From Microlunatus phosphovorus NM-1 (lineage in GTDB: Bacteria > Actinomycetota > Actinomycetes > Propionibacteriales > Propionibacteriaceae): a stretch of DNA of 64,000 bases. The position numbers and the translations under genes are program-made. This document shows positions 23,370 to 32,356 of this stretch, piece after piece. The notes under the pieces are model-generated. The model saw nothing but the letters and a program-made list of their open reading frames with translations, was not told where the DNA came from and made no database searches. Location of the stretch: positions 434,001 through 498,000 of the forward strand of contig NC_015635.1 of NCBI RefSeq assembly GCF_000270245.1, written 5' to 3'. The stretch's first letter is position 1. Every line of letters starts with the position of its first letter.

Positions 23370-24571
23370 TCACTCCCTCCAAGCGGTCGGCTGTGCCGCC
23401 CTTCACCGTGATGACCGTCCTGCAGCGGGTTGCCGAACTCCGCGCCACCGGACGCGAGGTGATCTCGCTCTGCGCGGGTGAGCCGTCCCAGGGCGCTCCG
23501 TCGGACGTGAAACGACGGCTGGGTGAGCTGATGATCGACCGGACCCCACTCGGCTACAGCGAGACCTTCGGGATCCGTCCGCTGCGGGAGGCGATCGCCG
23601 GCCACTACCGACGCTGGTATGACCTCGACATCCCGGTCGAGCAGATCGCGATCACCACGGGTTCGTCCGGCGCCTTCGTGCTGAGCTTCCTGGCGGCCTT
23701 CGATCCCGGTGACCGGGTGCTGCTGGCGAGGCCCGGCTATCCGGCCTACCGGAACATCCTGACCAGCCTCGGCTGCCAGGTCGTCGAGCTCGGGTGCGGA
23801 CCGGCCGAGCGGTTCCAACCGACTCGCGCACTGCTGGACCAGGCTCTGGCCGAGGGACCGGTCGCCGGTCTGATGCTCGCGTCGCCGGCGAACCCGACCG
23901 GGACGATGGTCGGCCACGAGCAACTGGCCGAGCTGGTCGCCTGGTGTGCCGAGCACCACGTACGGCTGATCAGCGACGAGATCTACCACGGCATCGTCGA
24001 TGCCTCCCTGGCCGAGCGAGTCGGACCGGGCAGCTGTGCCTGGCAGCACGATCGAATGTCGGTGGTCATCTCCTCGTTCTCCAAGTTCTGGGGGATGACC
24101 GGCTGGCGGCTCGGCTGGGCCTTGGTCCCCGACGATCTCGTCGGTGCCGTGGACGCGCTCGCCGGCAACTACGCGCTCTGTGCGCCTGTGCCCGCACAGC
24201 ACGCTGCGATCGGGGCCTTCACCGAATGCTCCTACACCGAGGCCGAGGCGGCCGTACGGGAGTTCGCCGCAGCCCGGTCGCTGGTGTTGGACGCGGTCCC
24301 GGATCTCGGCTGGTCGAAGGTCGCACCCGCCGACGGCGCCTTCTACATCTGGGCCGATATCGCCGACCAGCTCGGTCCGTACACCGACAGCACTGCCTGG
24401 TGCGCGGCCCTGCTGGACGCCGAGGGGGTCGCGGTGACGCCCGGCGCCGACTTCGACACCGTCCACGGCGGGACGGCGATCAGGCTCTCGTTGGCGGCCG
24501 GGCCGGAGGCCATCGGCGCCGCGCTGCTGCGGATCCACCGTTTCCAGCAAAGGCTCGCGGATCCACGCTAG
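23366..24571 (+). CDS. Class I/II PLP-dependent aminotransferase
   Basis: The 401-aa protein matches aspartate/aromatic-type aminotransferases. GEPSQGAPSDVKRR and LGYSETFGIRPLREAI lie at the N-terminus, SPANPTGTMV contains the substrate/PLP Asn, DEIYHGI the Asp and Tyr, and SSFSKFWGMTGWRLGW the Schiff-base lysine and phosphate Arg. The conserved C-terminal Arg is in GTAIRLSLAAG. It uses an amino acid and a 2-oxoacid in the cytoplasm; specificity cannot be read. ATGA overlap with the CGNR gene implies translational coupling, so the regulator and enzyme likely share one job with the exporter. Confidence 0.9.
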   Translation: MITPSKRSAVPPFTVMTVLQRVAELRATGREVISLCAGEPSQGAPSDVKRRLGELMIDRTPLGYSETFGIRPLREAIAGHYRRWYDLDIPVEQIAITTGSSGAFVLSFLAAFDPGDRVLLARPGYPAYRNILTSLGCQVVELGCGPAERFQPTRALLDQALAEGPVAGLMLASPANPTGTMVGHEQLAELVAWCAEHHVRLISDEIYHGIVDASLAERVGPGSCAWQHDRMSVVISSFSKFWGMTGWRLGWALVPDDLVGAVDALAGNYALCAPVPAQHAAIGAFTECSYTEAEAAVREFAAARSLVLDAVPDLGWSKVAPADGAFYIWADIADQLGPYTDSTAWCAALLDAEGVAVTPGADFDTVHGGTAIRLSLAAGPEAIGAALLRIHRFQQRLADPR

Positions 24572-24640
24572 TCTCTCGCCTCGGACGCACACGGGGGCGT
24601 TCAGGGACCGACTCTGCGGCGTAGCGAAGGCAGGTATCCG

Positions 24641-25564
24641 ATGGGCGATGGACGTACGACGGTCGTCATGAGCTTCCACCGCGTGGGGGAGGAGGCCGAT
24701 TTCGCCGCCTTCGCCGAGCGAGTCGCCGCGGACGCGGCTGAGGATGCCGGTTTCTTCGGATGGCAGGCGTCGGTGCTGGCCTCACCGCTGCTGGACTGGG
24801 CGATCGCGGTGCGCTTCCGCGAGGAGTCGTCGGTGCATGACTGGCTGGATCGCGCCCGCGACCTGATCACCGGCTCCGGCTATCAGCGCGCCAGTATCGA
24901 GTTCATCATCGACGGCGCTCCCCGTACGCCGGGGGTCGTGGTGGTGAACGAGGCCGTGGAGTCCGGCCGCGAAGCGGCCTTCGTGGAGACCGCCGAGCAC
25001 CTGGCCCAACTGGAGCGAGCCCAGCCTGGTTGGGAGGGCTCTAGTGTCTTTCCGCCCGGCGGCATCCTGACATCTTGGTCATCGGTCATCCGGTTCCGGA
25101 CGGAGAGCCAACTCGAAGCATGGCTGGCGTCCCCGGCATTGACCGAAGCCCTGCCACGCTTCCAGGCACACCTGAGTGAGGAGGCCAAGGTCACCACCGC
25201 CACGACGTTTGGCTCCACGCTTCGCGTCACCGACGGAAAGGCCGTCGTCACGCCCGACTGGAAGACCGCGCTCGCGATCCTGCTGGTGCTCTATCCCACG
25301 GTGATGCTGCTGGCGAAGTTCGTCGGTCCGACACTCAGCGCCATCGCCCCTCAGCCCTGGCTGGGGACCTTCCTCAACCTGGCGATCAGCATCGTGCTGC
25401 TGACCTGGGTGCTGATGCCACTGTCCGCACGTCTGCTCAGGCGCTGGCTCGATCCCGTCGAGGGCGCCGGGGTCAAGGTGAGCCTGCTCGGCGCCGCAGG
25501 AGTCTGTGCCGGTTACCTGCTCCTCTTCCTGATCTTCGGCACCGTCGGCTTCCTGCAGCTCTGA
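24641..25564 (+). CDS. Membrane protein with two ABM-like domains
   Basis: The 307-aa protein holds two antibiotic-monooxygenase-like ferredoxin folds in tandem (about 5-95: VVMSFHRVGEEADFAAFAER; about 100-190: VVVNEAVESGREAAFVETAE). Three transmembrane segments follow (LAILLVLYPTVMLLAKFV, FLNLAISIVLLTWVLMPLSA, LGAAGVCAGYLLLFLIFG). Such ABM-membrane proteins are widespread in bacteria with no established function. The start follows AGGCAGG by about 6 nt. It stands between the aminotransferase and the YciI-sigma pair, without overlap. Confidence 0.8.
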   Translation: MGDGRTTVVMSFHRVGEEADFAAFAERVAADAAEDAGFFGWQASVLASPLLDWAIAVRFREESSVHDWLDRARDLITGSGYQRASIEFIIDGAPRTPGVVVVNEAVESGREAAFVETAEHLAQLERAQPGWEGSSVFPPGGILTSWSSVIRFRTESQLEAWLASPALTEALPRFQAHLSEEAKVTTATTFGSTLRVTDGKAVVTPDWKTALAILLVLYPTVMLLAKFVGPTLSAIAPQPWLGTFLNLAISIVLLTWVLMPLSARLLRRWLDPVEGAGVKVSLLGAAGVCAGYLLLFLIFGTVGFLQL

Positions 25565-25757
25565 CCGCGGCCCCGTTCGTCAGTTCCATCCGTGGATGGA
25601 GACCCGGACGAAGTGCGGCACATCGGCAACGGAATTCGCGCCGATGGATGGAAATTGCCGGACCGAATCTGCGTGCGGCTTGTCGGATCGGGCCCAGTCC
25701 GTTCGTAGCACGGTTGAGAGGGCGCCCGAACCGGGCCCGCAACGTGAGGAGACAGAG

Positions 25758-26114
25758 ATGACCCAGTACATGATGTCGGTCTACGGACCGGCCGACTACG
25801 CCGAGTACGGCACCTATCCCTCGGAGGAGGCGATGAAGCAAGCCATGGCCGACACCGGCAAGTTCAACGAGCGGCTGCAGGAGCAGGGCTACTGGGTGTT
25901 CGCGAACGGTCTGGCGCAGGCGACGACCGCGACGGTCGTCGACGGGCAGGGCGCTGAGCCGGTGATCACTGACGGCCCCTATCTGGAGTCCAAGGAATAC
26001 CTCGGCGGCTTCTGGATCATCGAAGCCCCTGACCTCGATGTCGCGCTGCGGCTTGCCGCAGAGGGCTCGAAGGCGTGCCGGGGCAAGGTCGAGGTGCGTC
26101 CCTTCCAGGGCTGA
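25758..26114 (+). CDS. YciI/DGPF-domain protein
   Basis: This 118-aa protein begins MTQYMMSVYGPADYAEYG and contains VITDGPYLESKEYLGGFWII, the DGPF-type motif (here DGPY) of the YCII-related family. GAGGAGAC lies 5 nt before ATG 25758, which fixes the start. Its stop overlaps the start of an ECF sigma factor by one base (TGATGA). DGPF proteins are the known genomic partners of ECF42 sigma factors, where they are proposed to be regulators or downstream targets. The ligand is unknown. Confidence 0.88.
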   Translation: MTQYMMSVYGPADYAEYGTYPSEEAMKQAMADTGKFNERLQEQGYWVFANGLAQATTATVVDGQGAEPVITDGPYLESKEYLGGFWIIEAPDLDVALRLAAEGSKACRGKVEVRPFQG

Positions 26115-27355
26115 TGACACTCATCGCCGACGCGATCACCCGGGTCTACCGTGAGGAGTGGGCCCGGGTGGTCGCCGGGCTGGCCAGGCGTCTTGGCGAC
26201 TTGGATCTCGCCGAAGAGATGGCGGCTGAGGCGTTCGCGGTTGCCGTCGAGCGCTGGCCCGCCGACGGCGTACCGCCCAATCCCGGCGCCTGGATCACCA
26301 CCACCGCCAACCGGCGCGCCATCGACCGGCTGCGCCGTGAGTCCCGCCGTGACGACAAGCAGCAGGAGGCTCAGATGCTGCTCGACGACAGTCCTCCCGA
26401 GCCGGTCGGCGTGATCGAGGACGATCGCCTCCGGCTGATCTTCATCTGCTGCCACCCCGCCCTGGGGGTGGACGCTCGGATCGCTTTGACTCTACGGCTG
26501 GTGGGCGGGCTGACCGTGGCCGAGATCGCCCGGGCCTTCCTGGTGCAGGAGGCGACCATGGGGCAGCGGATCACTCGTGCGAAGAGCAAGATCAAAGCTG
26601 CCGGGATCCCTTATCGGGTTCCGTCTTCCGAGGATCTCCCAGCCCGCACCTCCGGTGTCCTTGCTGTGCTTTTCCTGGTCTTCAACGAGGGCTACCTTGC
26701 CTCGGCACCCGACCAGGAGGCGGTGCGCAGCGACCTCACCAGTGAGGCGATCCGGCTCACTCGACTGCTGCGGGTCTTGCTGCCGGACGATGGTGAGGTG
26801 ACTGGTCTGCTGGCGCTGATGCTGCTCACCGAGGCCCGTCGGCCGGCGCGTGTCTCGGCGTCGGGTGAGCTGGTCACGCTCGACGAGCAGGACCGCGGTG
26901 CTTGGGATGCCGGGCTGATTGCCGAAGGACAGGCGCTGGTCCGAGAGCGGCTGGTTGCTGTCTCCTCCGGTCGCGCTCGCCCGGGGCGCTATCAGATCCT
27001 GGCCGCCATCAATGCCGTACACACCTCCGCCCGCGACATCCGCGACACCGACTGGTCTCAGATCGTCGCCCTCTATGACCAGCTGGCGGCGATCGACCCG
27101 TCGCCCATCGTGGTGCTCAATCGGTCCGTCGCGCTCGCTGAGCTCGACGGACCGGAGGTGGCGCTGGCGGTGGTCGAGGGACTGGAGCTGGACCAGTATC
27201 ACGCCTACCACGCCACCCGCGCGGACCTGCTCCGCCGACTCGGTCGCTCAGCTGCTGCCCATGCCGCTTACGAACGGGCCATCGAGCTGGCCGGCAACAC
27301 CGCCGAGATCGCGTACCTCACGCGGAGACGAGACCAGTTGGGTCGCCCTCGCTGA
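26114..27355 (+). CDS. ECF42-type RNA polymerase sigma factor with C-terminal extension
   Basis: The 413-aa protein has sigma region 2 (about 8-75: AITRVYREEWARVVAGLARR, NPGAWITTTANRRAIDRLRR) and region 4 (RIALTLRLVGGLTVAEIARA, EATMGQRITRAKSKIKAAG). It is followed by a 230-residue extension (SGVLAVLFLVFNEGYLAS, YHATRADLLRRLGRSAAAH) typical of ECF42, in which the extension carries TPR-like repeats and is needed for activity. No anti-sigma factor is present. ATG 26114 overlaps the stop of the DGPF gene, fixing the start. A small GC hairpin near 27400 may terminate the operon. Confidence 0.92.
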   Translation: MTLIADAITRVYREEWARVVAGLARRLGDLDLAEEMAAEAFAVAVERWPADGVPPNPGAWITTTANRRAIDRLRRESRRDDKQQEAQMLLDDSPPEPVGVIEDDRLRLIFICCHPALGVDARIALTLRLVGGLTVAEIARAFLVQEATMGQRITRAKSKIKAAGIPYRVPSSEDLPARTSGVLAVLFLVFNEGYLASAPDQEAVRSDLTSEAIRLTRLLRVLLPDDGEVTGLLALMLLTEARRPARVSASGELVTLDEQDRGAWDAGLIAEGQALVRERLVAVSSGRARPGRYQILAAINAVHTSARDIRDTDWSQIVALYDQLAAIDPSPIVVLNRSVALAELDGPEVALAVVEGLELDQYHAYHATRADLLRRLGRSAAAHAAYERAIELAGNTAEIAYLTRRRDQLGRPR

Positions 27356-27454
27356 CTTCTTCGTGATGGGAATTTGACTTTCAACGCGGCTGCTCACGGC
27401 GTGTCGGGCCTTCCGACGGGCGCGAGGTGCAAAATCCAGTCACTTGCTCCCGGA

Positions 27455-27460
27455 TACCCT
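27455..27460 (+). promoter_or_regulatory. -10 box for a leaderless STAND ATPase transcript
   Basis: TACCCT lies 7 bp before GTG 27468. The same TACCCT-7-GTG arrangement occurs before the pentapeptide gene at 63815. It supports GTG 27468 over the upstream TTG 27444. Confidence 0.45.
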
Positions 27461-27467
27461 GCATCGG

Positions 27468-30056
27468 GTGACCCCCGCCAGCCGATTGTTCATCGGGCGG
27501 ACAGCCGAGCTGGCGGCCCTGACCGACTGGTGGGAACAGGCCCGCAGCGGTGGCGGCGCGCAGCTGGGCATCGTCACGGCCGAGGCGGGCGGCGGCAAGA
27601 CCGCCCTCCTCGAGGAATGGGTGACTCGGCTCCAAACGCGTCACCAAGGGCCGGCGCCGGTGATCGGGTGGGGTCAGTGCGTCGAACTGTTTGACGCGGA
27701 TGAGCCCTACCTGCCGATCCTCGAAGCACTGAGCTCGATGTGCCACGGTCCGCACAGGGACGAGGTCATAGCGGTGCTGCGTCGTTGCGCCTCGAGTTGG
27801 CTGGTGCAGCTGCCGGGAGTGCTTGACGAGGCATCTCGCGCCGAGCTATGGCAGGCACTACCGCGCTCCTTCTCACGCCCAGGCATGTTTGCCGAGCTCG
27901 ACATCGCGCTGACCGAGCTGAGTTCCGCGTACCCGCTGCTGCTGGTGCTGGAGGATCTGCACCTTGCCGACCGACCGACCGTCGAGCTGGTCAGCTATCT
28001 GGCTCGACGCCGGAGCCGAGTAAACGTCCTGCTCCTCGGTAGCTGCCGGCCGGCGGAGGTGTTGACGAAGGCTCACCGGCTCCGCTCGGTGATCCAGGAT
28101 CTGGGGACCCGAGGTCTGTGCCAGCGTCTCAGGCTGGAGCCCTGGTCGGCGGTGGACGTCGCCACCTTCCTTGCCGACTGGCACTCCCCGCGGACCGTGA
28201 CCCCCGAACTGGCCATCGAGATCGCCGAGCGGACCGAGGGGAATCCCTTGTTCGTCGTGGCTCTCTGTCGTCATCTGGAGGGCCGCCATCTTGACGACGA
28301 AGGTCGGCTGGTGCTGGACGACCAGGTGGTGCGAGCAGCTGGCCGGCTCGGCGCGCTCGGCGTCCCTGACGAGGTGCGGCTGATGCTGCAGCGGCAGATC
28401 GACGATCTCGATCAGGCTGATCGCGCGATCCTTGCCGTCGCGGCAGCGGTGGGGGAGGAGTTCGCGATCGAGTCGGTGGGTGCTGGCCTGACCGGACAGC
28501 TGACGGTGGTGGAGGTGGAGGAGCGGTGCGCGGCACTCGCCCGCCAGGGCTCCCTGCTGCGCTCCTCGGAGCCCGTTGAGTGGCCGGACGGCACAGTGAC
28601 CGGTCGGTGCCGCTTCACCCACCAGATGTATCGGGAAGCGCTGTACGACCTGCTCGGCCCGGCCCGCCGGGTCCAGGTGCATCGAGCCATCGGAGCCCGT
28701 CTGACTGCTGGCTATGGCGGCGGCAGCGAGGAGATCGCGTCCGAGTTGGCCGGCCATCATGAGCGTGGCCGGGACTACCCGCAAGCGGTGGCCGAGCTGA
28801 CCACCGCGGCTCGGGTCGCCATGAGCCGCGCCGCGTACCCCGAGGCGCATGACCTTGTCCGGCGTGCACTGTCGCTGCTGGAGCAGGTTCCTGGTGGACC
28901 CGGACGGGAGCGGCTCGAATTGCAGCTGCGCCGCGCGTCGGTGGTGGCAGTGGCGTCGGTGTGGGGATGGCGGGAGCCGGACGCAATCGTCGACTGCCTC
29001 CGGCTGTCGGAGCTGGCGGTCGCCCACGAAGACGTGTCGGCGCAGGTCACGGCCTTGCTGGGTCTGCACAACATCGCCATGGTGCGTGGCGACGGCAAGG
29101 CACGGGAGGACGCCGCAGCCGAGGTGCTGAGTCTGGCTCAGCGGACCCGTGATCCCACCGCGGGACTCATCGCCCATCTTCTGCAGTGCTATATCGGCAG
29201 TCGAGTCGGTGACTGCGCGGCCATGTGGGAACACGCCCGGCGCATCCTCGAGCTTGCGCCTGGCCGGACGGACCCGGAGCTCGCGCTGGTCCTCGGTGAG
29301 CAGCCGGCTGTCGCCGCCCACCAGCTCGGCGCGATCGCGCTTTGGCAACTCGGCCATCCCGACCAGGCCCGTCGCCATGTCGCGGCGGCCCTGACGGACG
29401 CTCGTACGCTTGCGATCCCCGTCGACGTCGCGCGGGCACTGTGGTACGCGGCGGTCATCCACACCCTCTGCGGAGACGCCCCGCGGGTGGCGGAGCTGGC
29501 GATCGAGTTGGAAGACCTCAGCGTCGAGCATGACCTCCAGCTGTGGCGGGCGGGCGGTTCCGTGCTCGGTGGCTGGGCCGCCGCGACGCTGGGCGACGTC
29601 GAGGCGGGGCTTGCGCGGCTGCGTACGGGAGTTGCCGGCTGGGCGCGGTTCGCCCGGTTGGGCAGCACCTTCCATGCCTGCGTGGCGGCGGACGCCTTCC
29701 TCAGCATCGGCCACGTCGAGGAGGCACGGTCGGCCGTCGCTGCGGGACTGGCCGCAGTGGCAAGCGACGGAGAGCGGCAGAGCGAGCCCGAGTTGCTGCG
29801 GCTGCACGGCGAACTGCTTCTGGTGTCGGGTGAACCGGACAGCGCGGAACGCGAGCTGAACCGAGCCCTCGTTCTCACCAGGCAGCGGTCGGCGCGCGGG
29901 TGGCAGTTGCGTGCGGCTACCAGCCTGGCGCGGTTGTGGCGACAGCAGGGCCGGACCGCGGAGGCGGCAGAGCTGTTGGCCGGTGTCCTCGAGTGGTTCG
30001 ACGAAGGCCATGACACCCGCGATCTGCGTACCGCTGGGGTTATCGTCGCGTTGTGA
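27468..30056 (+). CDS. STAND/AAA ATPase with TPR-like repeats, no LuxR domain
   Basis: The 862-aa protein opens with a sensor-type ATPase: RLFIGRTAELAALTDWWEQA, Walker A TAEAGGGKTALLE near residue 41, Walker B LLLVLEDLHLADRPTVELV near 155. Helical repeats follow from about 420 to the end (for example LVRRALSLLEQVPGG, RELNRALVLTRQRSARGWQL). The architecture is that of the LuxR-LAL regulators at 12.4 and 46.9 kb, but the C-terminus ends in DTRDLRTAGVIVAL with no HTH. It may have lost its DNA-binding domain or signal through a partner. Its 3' end overlaps the dehydrogenase start by GTGA. Confidence 0.75.
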   Translation: MTPASRLFIGRTAELAALTDWWEQARSGGGAQLGIVTAEAGGGKTALLEEWVTRLQTRHQGPAPVIGWGQCVELFDADEPYLPILEALSSMCHGPHRDEVIAVLRRCASSWLVQLPGVLDEASRAELWQALPRSFSRPGMFAELDIALTELSSAYPLLLVLEDLHLADRPTVELVSYLARRRSRVNVLLLGSCRPAEVLTKAHRLRSVIQDLGTRGLCQRLRLEPWSAVDVATFLADWHSPRTVTPELAIEIAERTEGNPLFVVALCRHLEGRHLDDEGRLVLDDQVVRAAGRLGALGVPDEVRLMLQRQIDDLDQADRAILAVAAAVGEEFAIESVGAGLTGQLTVVEVEERCAALARQGSLLRSSEPVEWPDGTVTGRCRFTHQMYREALYDLLGPARRVQVHRAIGARLTAGYGGGSEEIASELAGHHERGRDYPQAVAELTTAARVAMSRAAYPEAHDLVRRALSLLEQVPGGPGRERLELQLRRASVVAVASVWGWREPDAIVDCLRLSELAVAHEDVSAQVTALLGLHNIAMVRGDGKAREDAAAEVLSLAQRTRDPTAGLIAHLLQCYIGSRVGDCAAMWEHARRILELAPGRTDPELALVLGEQPAVAAHQLGAIALWQLGHPDQARRHVAAALTDARTLAIPVDVARALWYAAVIHTLCGDAPRVAELAIELEDLSVEHDLQLWRAGGSVLGGWAAATLGDVEAGLARLRTGVAGWARFARLGSTFHACVAADAFLSIGHVEEARSAVAAGLAAVASDGERQSEPELLRLHGELLLVSGEPDSAERELNRALVLTRQRSARGWQLRAATSLARLWRQQGRTAEAAELLAGVLEWFDEGHDTRDLRTAGVIVAL

Positions 30057-31201
30057 CCCGTTTCGAGCTGGCGATCCCTGGCGACGTCCGATTCGGTGGT
30101 GGGCGGCTGTCCGAGGTGCCCGATGCCCTCGCCGGCTGGGGCGCCCGCCGAGTGCTGCTGGTCACCGGCCGCTCGCCTGATCGTGCCGCTGCCCTGGTCG
30201 AGGGGCTCCAGACGCGCGGACTGGTTGTCACTCGATATGCAGTGTCCGGCGAGCCCAGCATCCAGGTCGTCCGAGACGGGGTCGCTGCAGCTGCGGGGTG
30301 CGACGCGGTCGTGGGGTTCGGCGGCGGTAGTGCGATCGACGTGGCCAAGGCGGTGGCCGTGCTGGCTGTCCGCGGGGCGGATCCGCTGGAGCACTTGGAG
30401 GTCATCGGTGCGGGCCGGCCGATCACTGCGGCCGGCCTGCCATGTGTGGCGATCCCGACCACGGCCGGCACCGGGTCGGAGGTCACCCGCAACTCCGTGC
30501 TGTCCGGCGACGGGGTGAAGGCCAGCCTGCGCAGCCCGCTGATGCTGCCGCGACTCGCGGTGGTCGATCCGGATCTGTTGCTCGGTGTGCCGGTGGCGAC
30601 CATCGCCGCCAGCGGTATGGACGCGCTCGCTCAGCTGATCGAGCCTTTCCTGTCCCGCAAAGCCAATCCGGTCACCGATGCGCTCGCCCGGGACGGCATC
30701 GTCCGCTCCGCCCGCTCCCTACGTCGGGCTCGTAGAGACGGCATGGTCGATCCATCGGTGCGTGAGGATCTGGCGATCGCCAGCCTGTTCGGCGGGCTGT
30801 GCCTGGCGAACGCGGGCCTGGGCGCGGTGCATGGATTCGCGGCCGCCCTTGGTGCTCGGCTGGGCGCACCGCACGGCGCGGTATGCGCGGCGGTGCTGGC
30901 GCCGGCGATCAAGGTCAATCTGCGCGCGGCCCGCCGAGTGCGCGACCGATCGGCTGTCACTTGGTTCGCCGACCTGGCCGTCTTGCTGACCGGCAATCCC
31001 ACCGCACGGCCGGAGGCGGCGGCCGGCTGGCTGACCGAGCTGACCACGGCCCTGCAGATCCCGGGACTGCGGACGTACGGATTGACCGACGCCGACACTG
31101 CCGAGGTGGTGGCCGCAGCCCAGCGGGCCAGCAGCATGAAGGGCAACCCGATCGAGTTGACCGACGACGAGGTCGCGGAGATCCTGGCTCGGGCCACCTG
31201 A
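30053..31201 (+). CDS. Iron-containing alcohol dehydrogenase family enzyme
   Basis: The 382-aa protein has the family NAD-binding GFGGGSAIDVAKAVAVL near residue 89. PTTAGTGSEVTRNSVL lies near 140, the metal-site Asp/His region ASGMDALAQLIEPFLS near 190, and NAGLGAVHGFAAALGARLGA near 260 supplies two His ligands. It would oxidise an alcohol or reduce an aldehyde with NAD(P). GTG 30053 overlaps the stop of the STAND ATPase as GTGA, so the two are coupled, which is unusual for an ATPase and a dehydrogenase. Substrate is unknown. It lacks fusion domains. Confidence 0.88.
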   Translation: MTRFELAIPGDVRFGGGRLSEVPDALAGWGARRVLLVTGRSPDRAAALVEGLQTRGLVVTRYAVSGEPSIQVVRDGVAAAAGCDAVVGFGGGSAIDVAKAVAVLAVRGADPLEHLEVIGAGRPITAAGLPCVAIPTTAGTGSEVTRNSVLSGDGVKASLRSPLMLPRLAVVDPDLLLGVPVATIAASGMDALAQLIEPFLSRKANPVTDALARDGIVRSARSLRRARRDGMVDPSVREDLAIASLFGGLCLANAGLGAVHGFAAALGARLGAPHGAVCAAVLAPAIKVNLRAARRVRDRSAVTWFADLAVLLTGNPTARPEAAAGWLTELTTALQIPGLRTYGLTDADTAEVVAAAQRASSMKGNPIELTDDEVAEILARAT

Positions 31202-31361
31202 GGCTCATCCGTCCGGACTCACTCGGCGATCTCCGCCACGCGGAGCAGGTCACTCAACGGAACAACGGTCACCTTGTCATTGAGCCGGTAACCCGTTGTC
31301 CCTGGGCAGATGATGCTGACCCGATCAAGCTGCAGTCGATGACTGTGAACCCATCACGCAC
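31202..31361 (-). other. Intergenic DNA with a possible gene remnant
   Basis: On the minus strand this 160-bp gap reads DGFTVIDCSLI and then, one frame over, VSIICPGTTGYRLNDKVTVV ending in LLRVAEIAE and a stop near 31220. It resembles the end of a small protein interrupted by a frameshift. There is no ribosome site and I recognise no family. Confidence 0.2.
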
Positions 31362-32234
31362 TCACCAGCTCTGGGACGACCAGAGTTGGAAAGTGGCGTA
31401 CGCGCGCTCGGGACGCCAGGACTCCATCGCTGCCGGGACATCACGATCCTTGGCCAGGCCGAGCGCTCGGCGGAGCACCAGGTCGCCGATCGGTATCGCA
31501 TCCGGATCGCCGAACAGGCGCATTCGCAGGTAGTTGACCGTCCATGGGCCGATGCCCGGCACCGCGAGCAGCTGGGCGGCACGGTCGTCCCATTCCGCCT
31601 CCGGCAGCGGAACCGGCCAGTCGCCGGTCGCGGCGAACAGTTCCGCAACGGCCCGTACGGTGCGTGCCCGGGCGCCGGTGATCCCGACGGCACTCTGCAA
31701 CTGCGCGACCGGTGCATCGGACAGCCGCTCCGGCCCCGGGAAGGCGTTCAGTTCCTGAGGAGCGGCAGGACCGTACGCGGCCACGAACCGACCGGCAAAG
31801 GTGCGGGCTGCGGCGAGCGAGACCTGTTGTCCGAGCACCGTGGTCACCACTGCCTCGAAGGAGGCTGGGTAGCGGATCCGGCGCAGACCGGGCCGCATGT
31901 GGACGAGCGGACCCAGTATCGGGTCGGCGGCGAATCTGGTGATGGCGTCCATGGGATCGAGATCGAGGTCCAGCCAGTGCCTGACCTGGGCGGTCACCGC
32001 CACTGTGTCGTCATCTGTGACCGGGACCAGACCCCCGTCGAGCCAGACCGACAGGTGGCCGGGATAGGCCCGGATGGTCACCACCAGTGGTCCGAAGGTG
32101 CCGTTCAGCACCCGAGTGTAGGTATGGGACTCCGGATCCAGCCGTTCACCGCCAGGCACCGCATGCGCCCCGATCATTCGCAGCGTCAACGGCCAGTCGA
32201 ACGGCTCCACGACGGGCAGCCGGAGCATCACCAT
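31362..32234 (-). CDS. alkA: DNA-3-methyladenine glycosylase II (AlkA-like)
   Basis: The 290-aa protein has the AlkA N-terminal beta domain (about 1-110) and a helix-hairpin-helix glycosylase domain: FEAVVTTVLGQQVSLAAART near residue 132, then LLAVPGIGPWTVNYLRMRLF near 225, and the catalytic Asp in PIGDLVLRRALG near 252. It excises alkylated bases such as 3-methyladenine from DNA. Length matches AlkA (about 280-290 aa). The gene is not fused to an Ada domain, and no ada or ogt gene is next to it. It stands alone with its own start near a modest spacer. Confidence 0.9.
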   Translation of the reverse strand: MVMLRLPVVEPFDWPLTLRMIGAHAVPGGERLDPESHTYTRVLNGTFGPLVVTIRAYPGHLSVWLDGGLVPVTDDDTVAVTAQVRHWLDLDLDPMDAITRFAADPILGPLVHMRPGLRRIRYPASFEAVVTTVLGQQVSLAAARTFAGRFVAAYGPAAPQELNAFPGPERLSDAPVAQLQSAVGITGARARTVRAVAELFAATGDWPVPLPEAEWDDRAAQLLAVPGIGPWTVNYLRMRLFGDPDAIPIGDLVLRRALGLAKDRDVPAAMESWRPERAYATFQLWSSQSW

Positions 32235-32356
32235 GTGGATGTTCTACCCGGGGAAGTGACGGAAACCGGCCTCTCGCAGCCCTGTGAGCCCGGGACACGC
32301 CGGGGCGGCTCGATTGAGAGACAAATTCCCATCACGTATTAATCCCGCCAGGTGCG

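Noticed and set aside
27873-30011. 712-aa minus-strand open frame
   Set aside because: Antisense to the STAND ATPase; composition rich in Gln/Arg/His typical of shadow frames.
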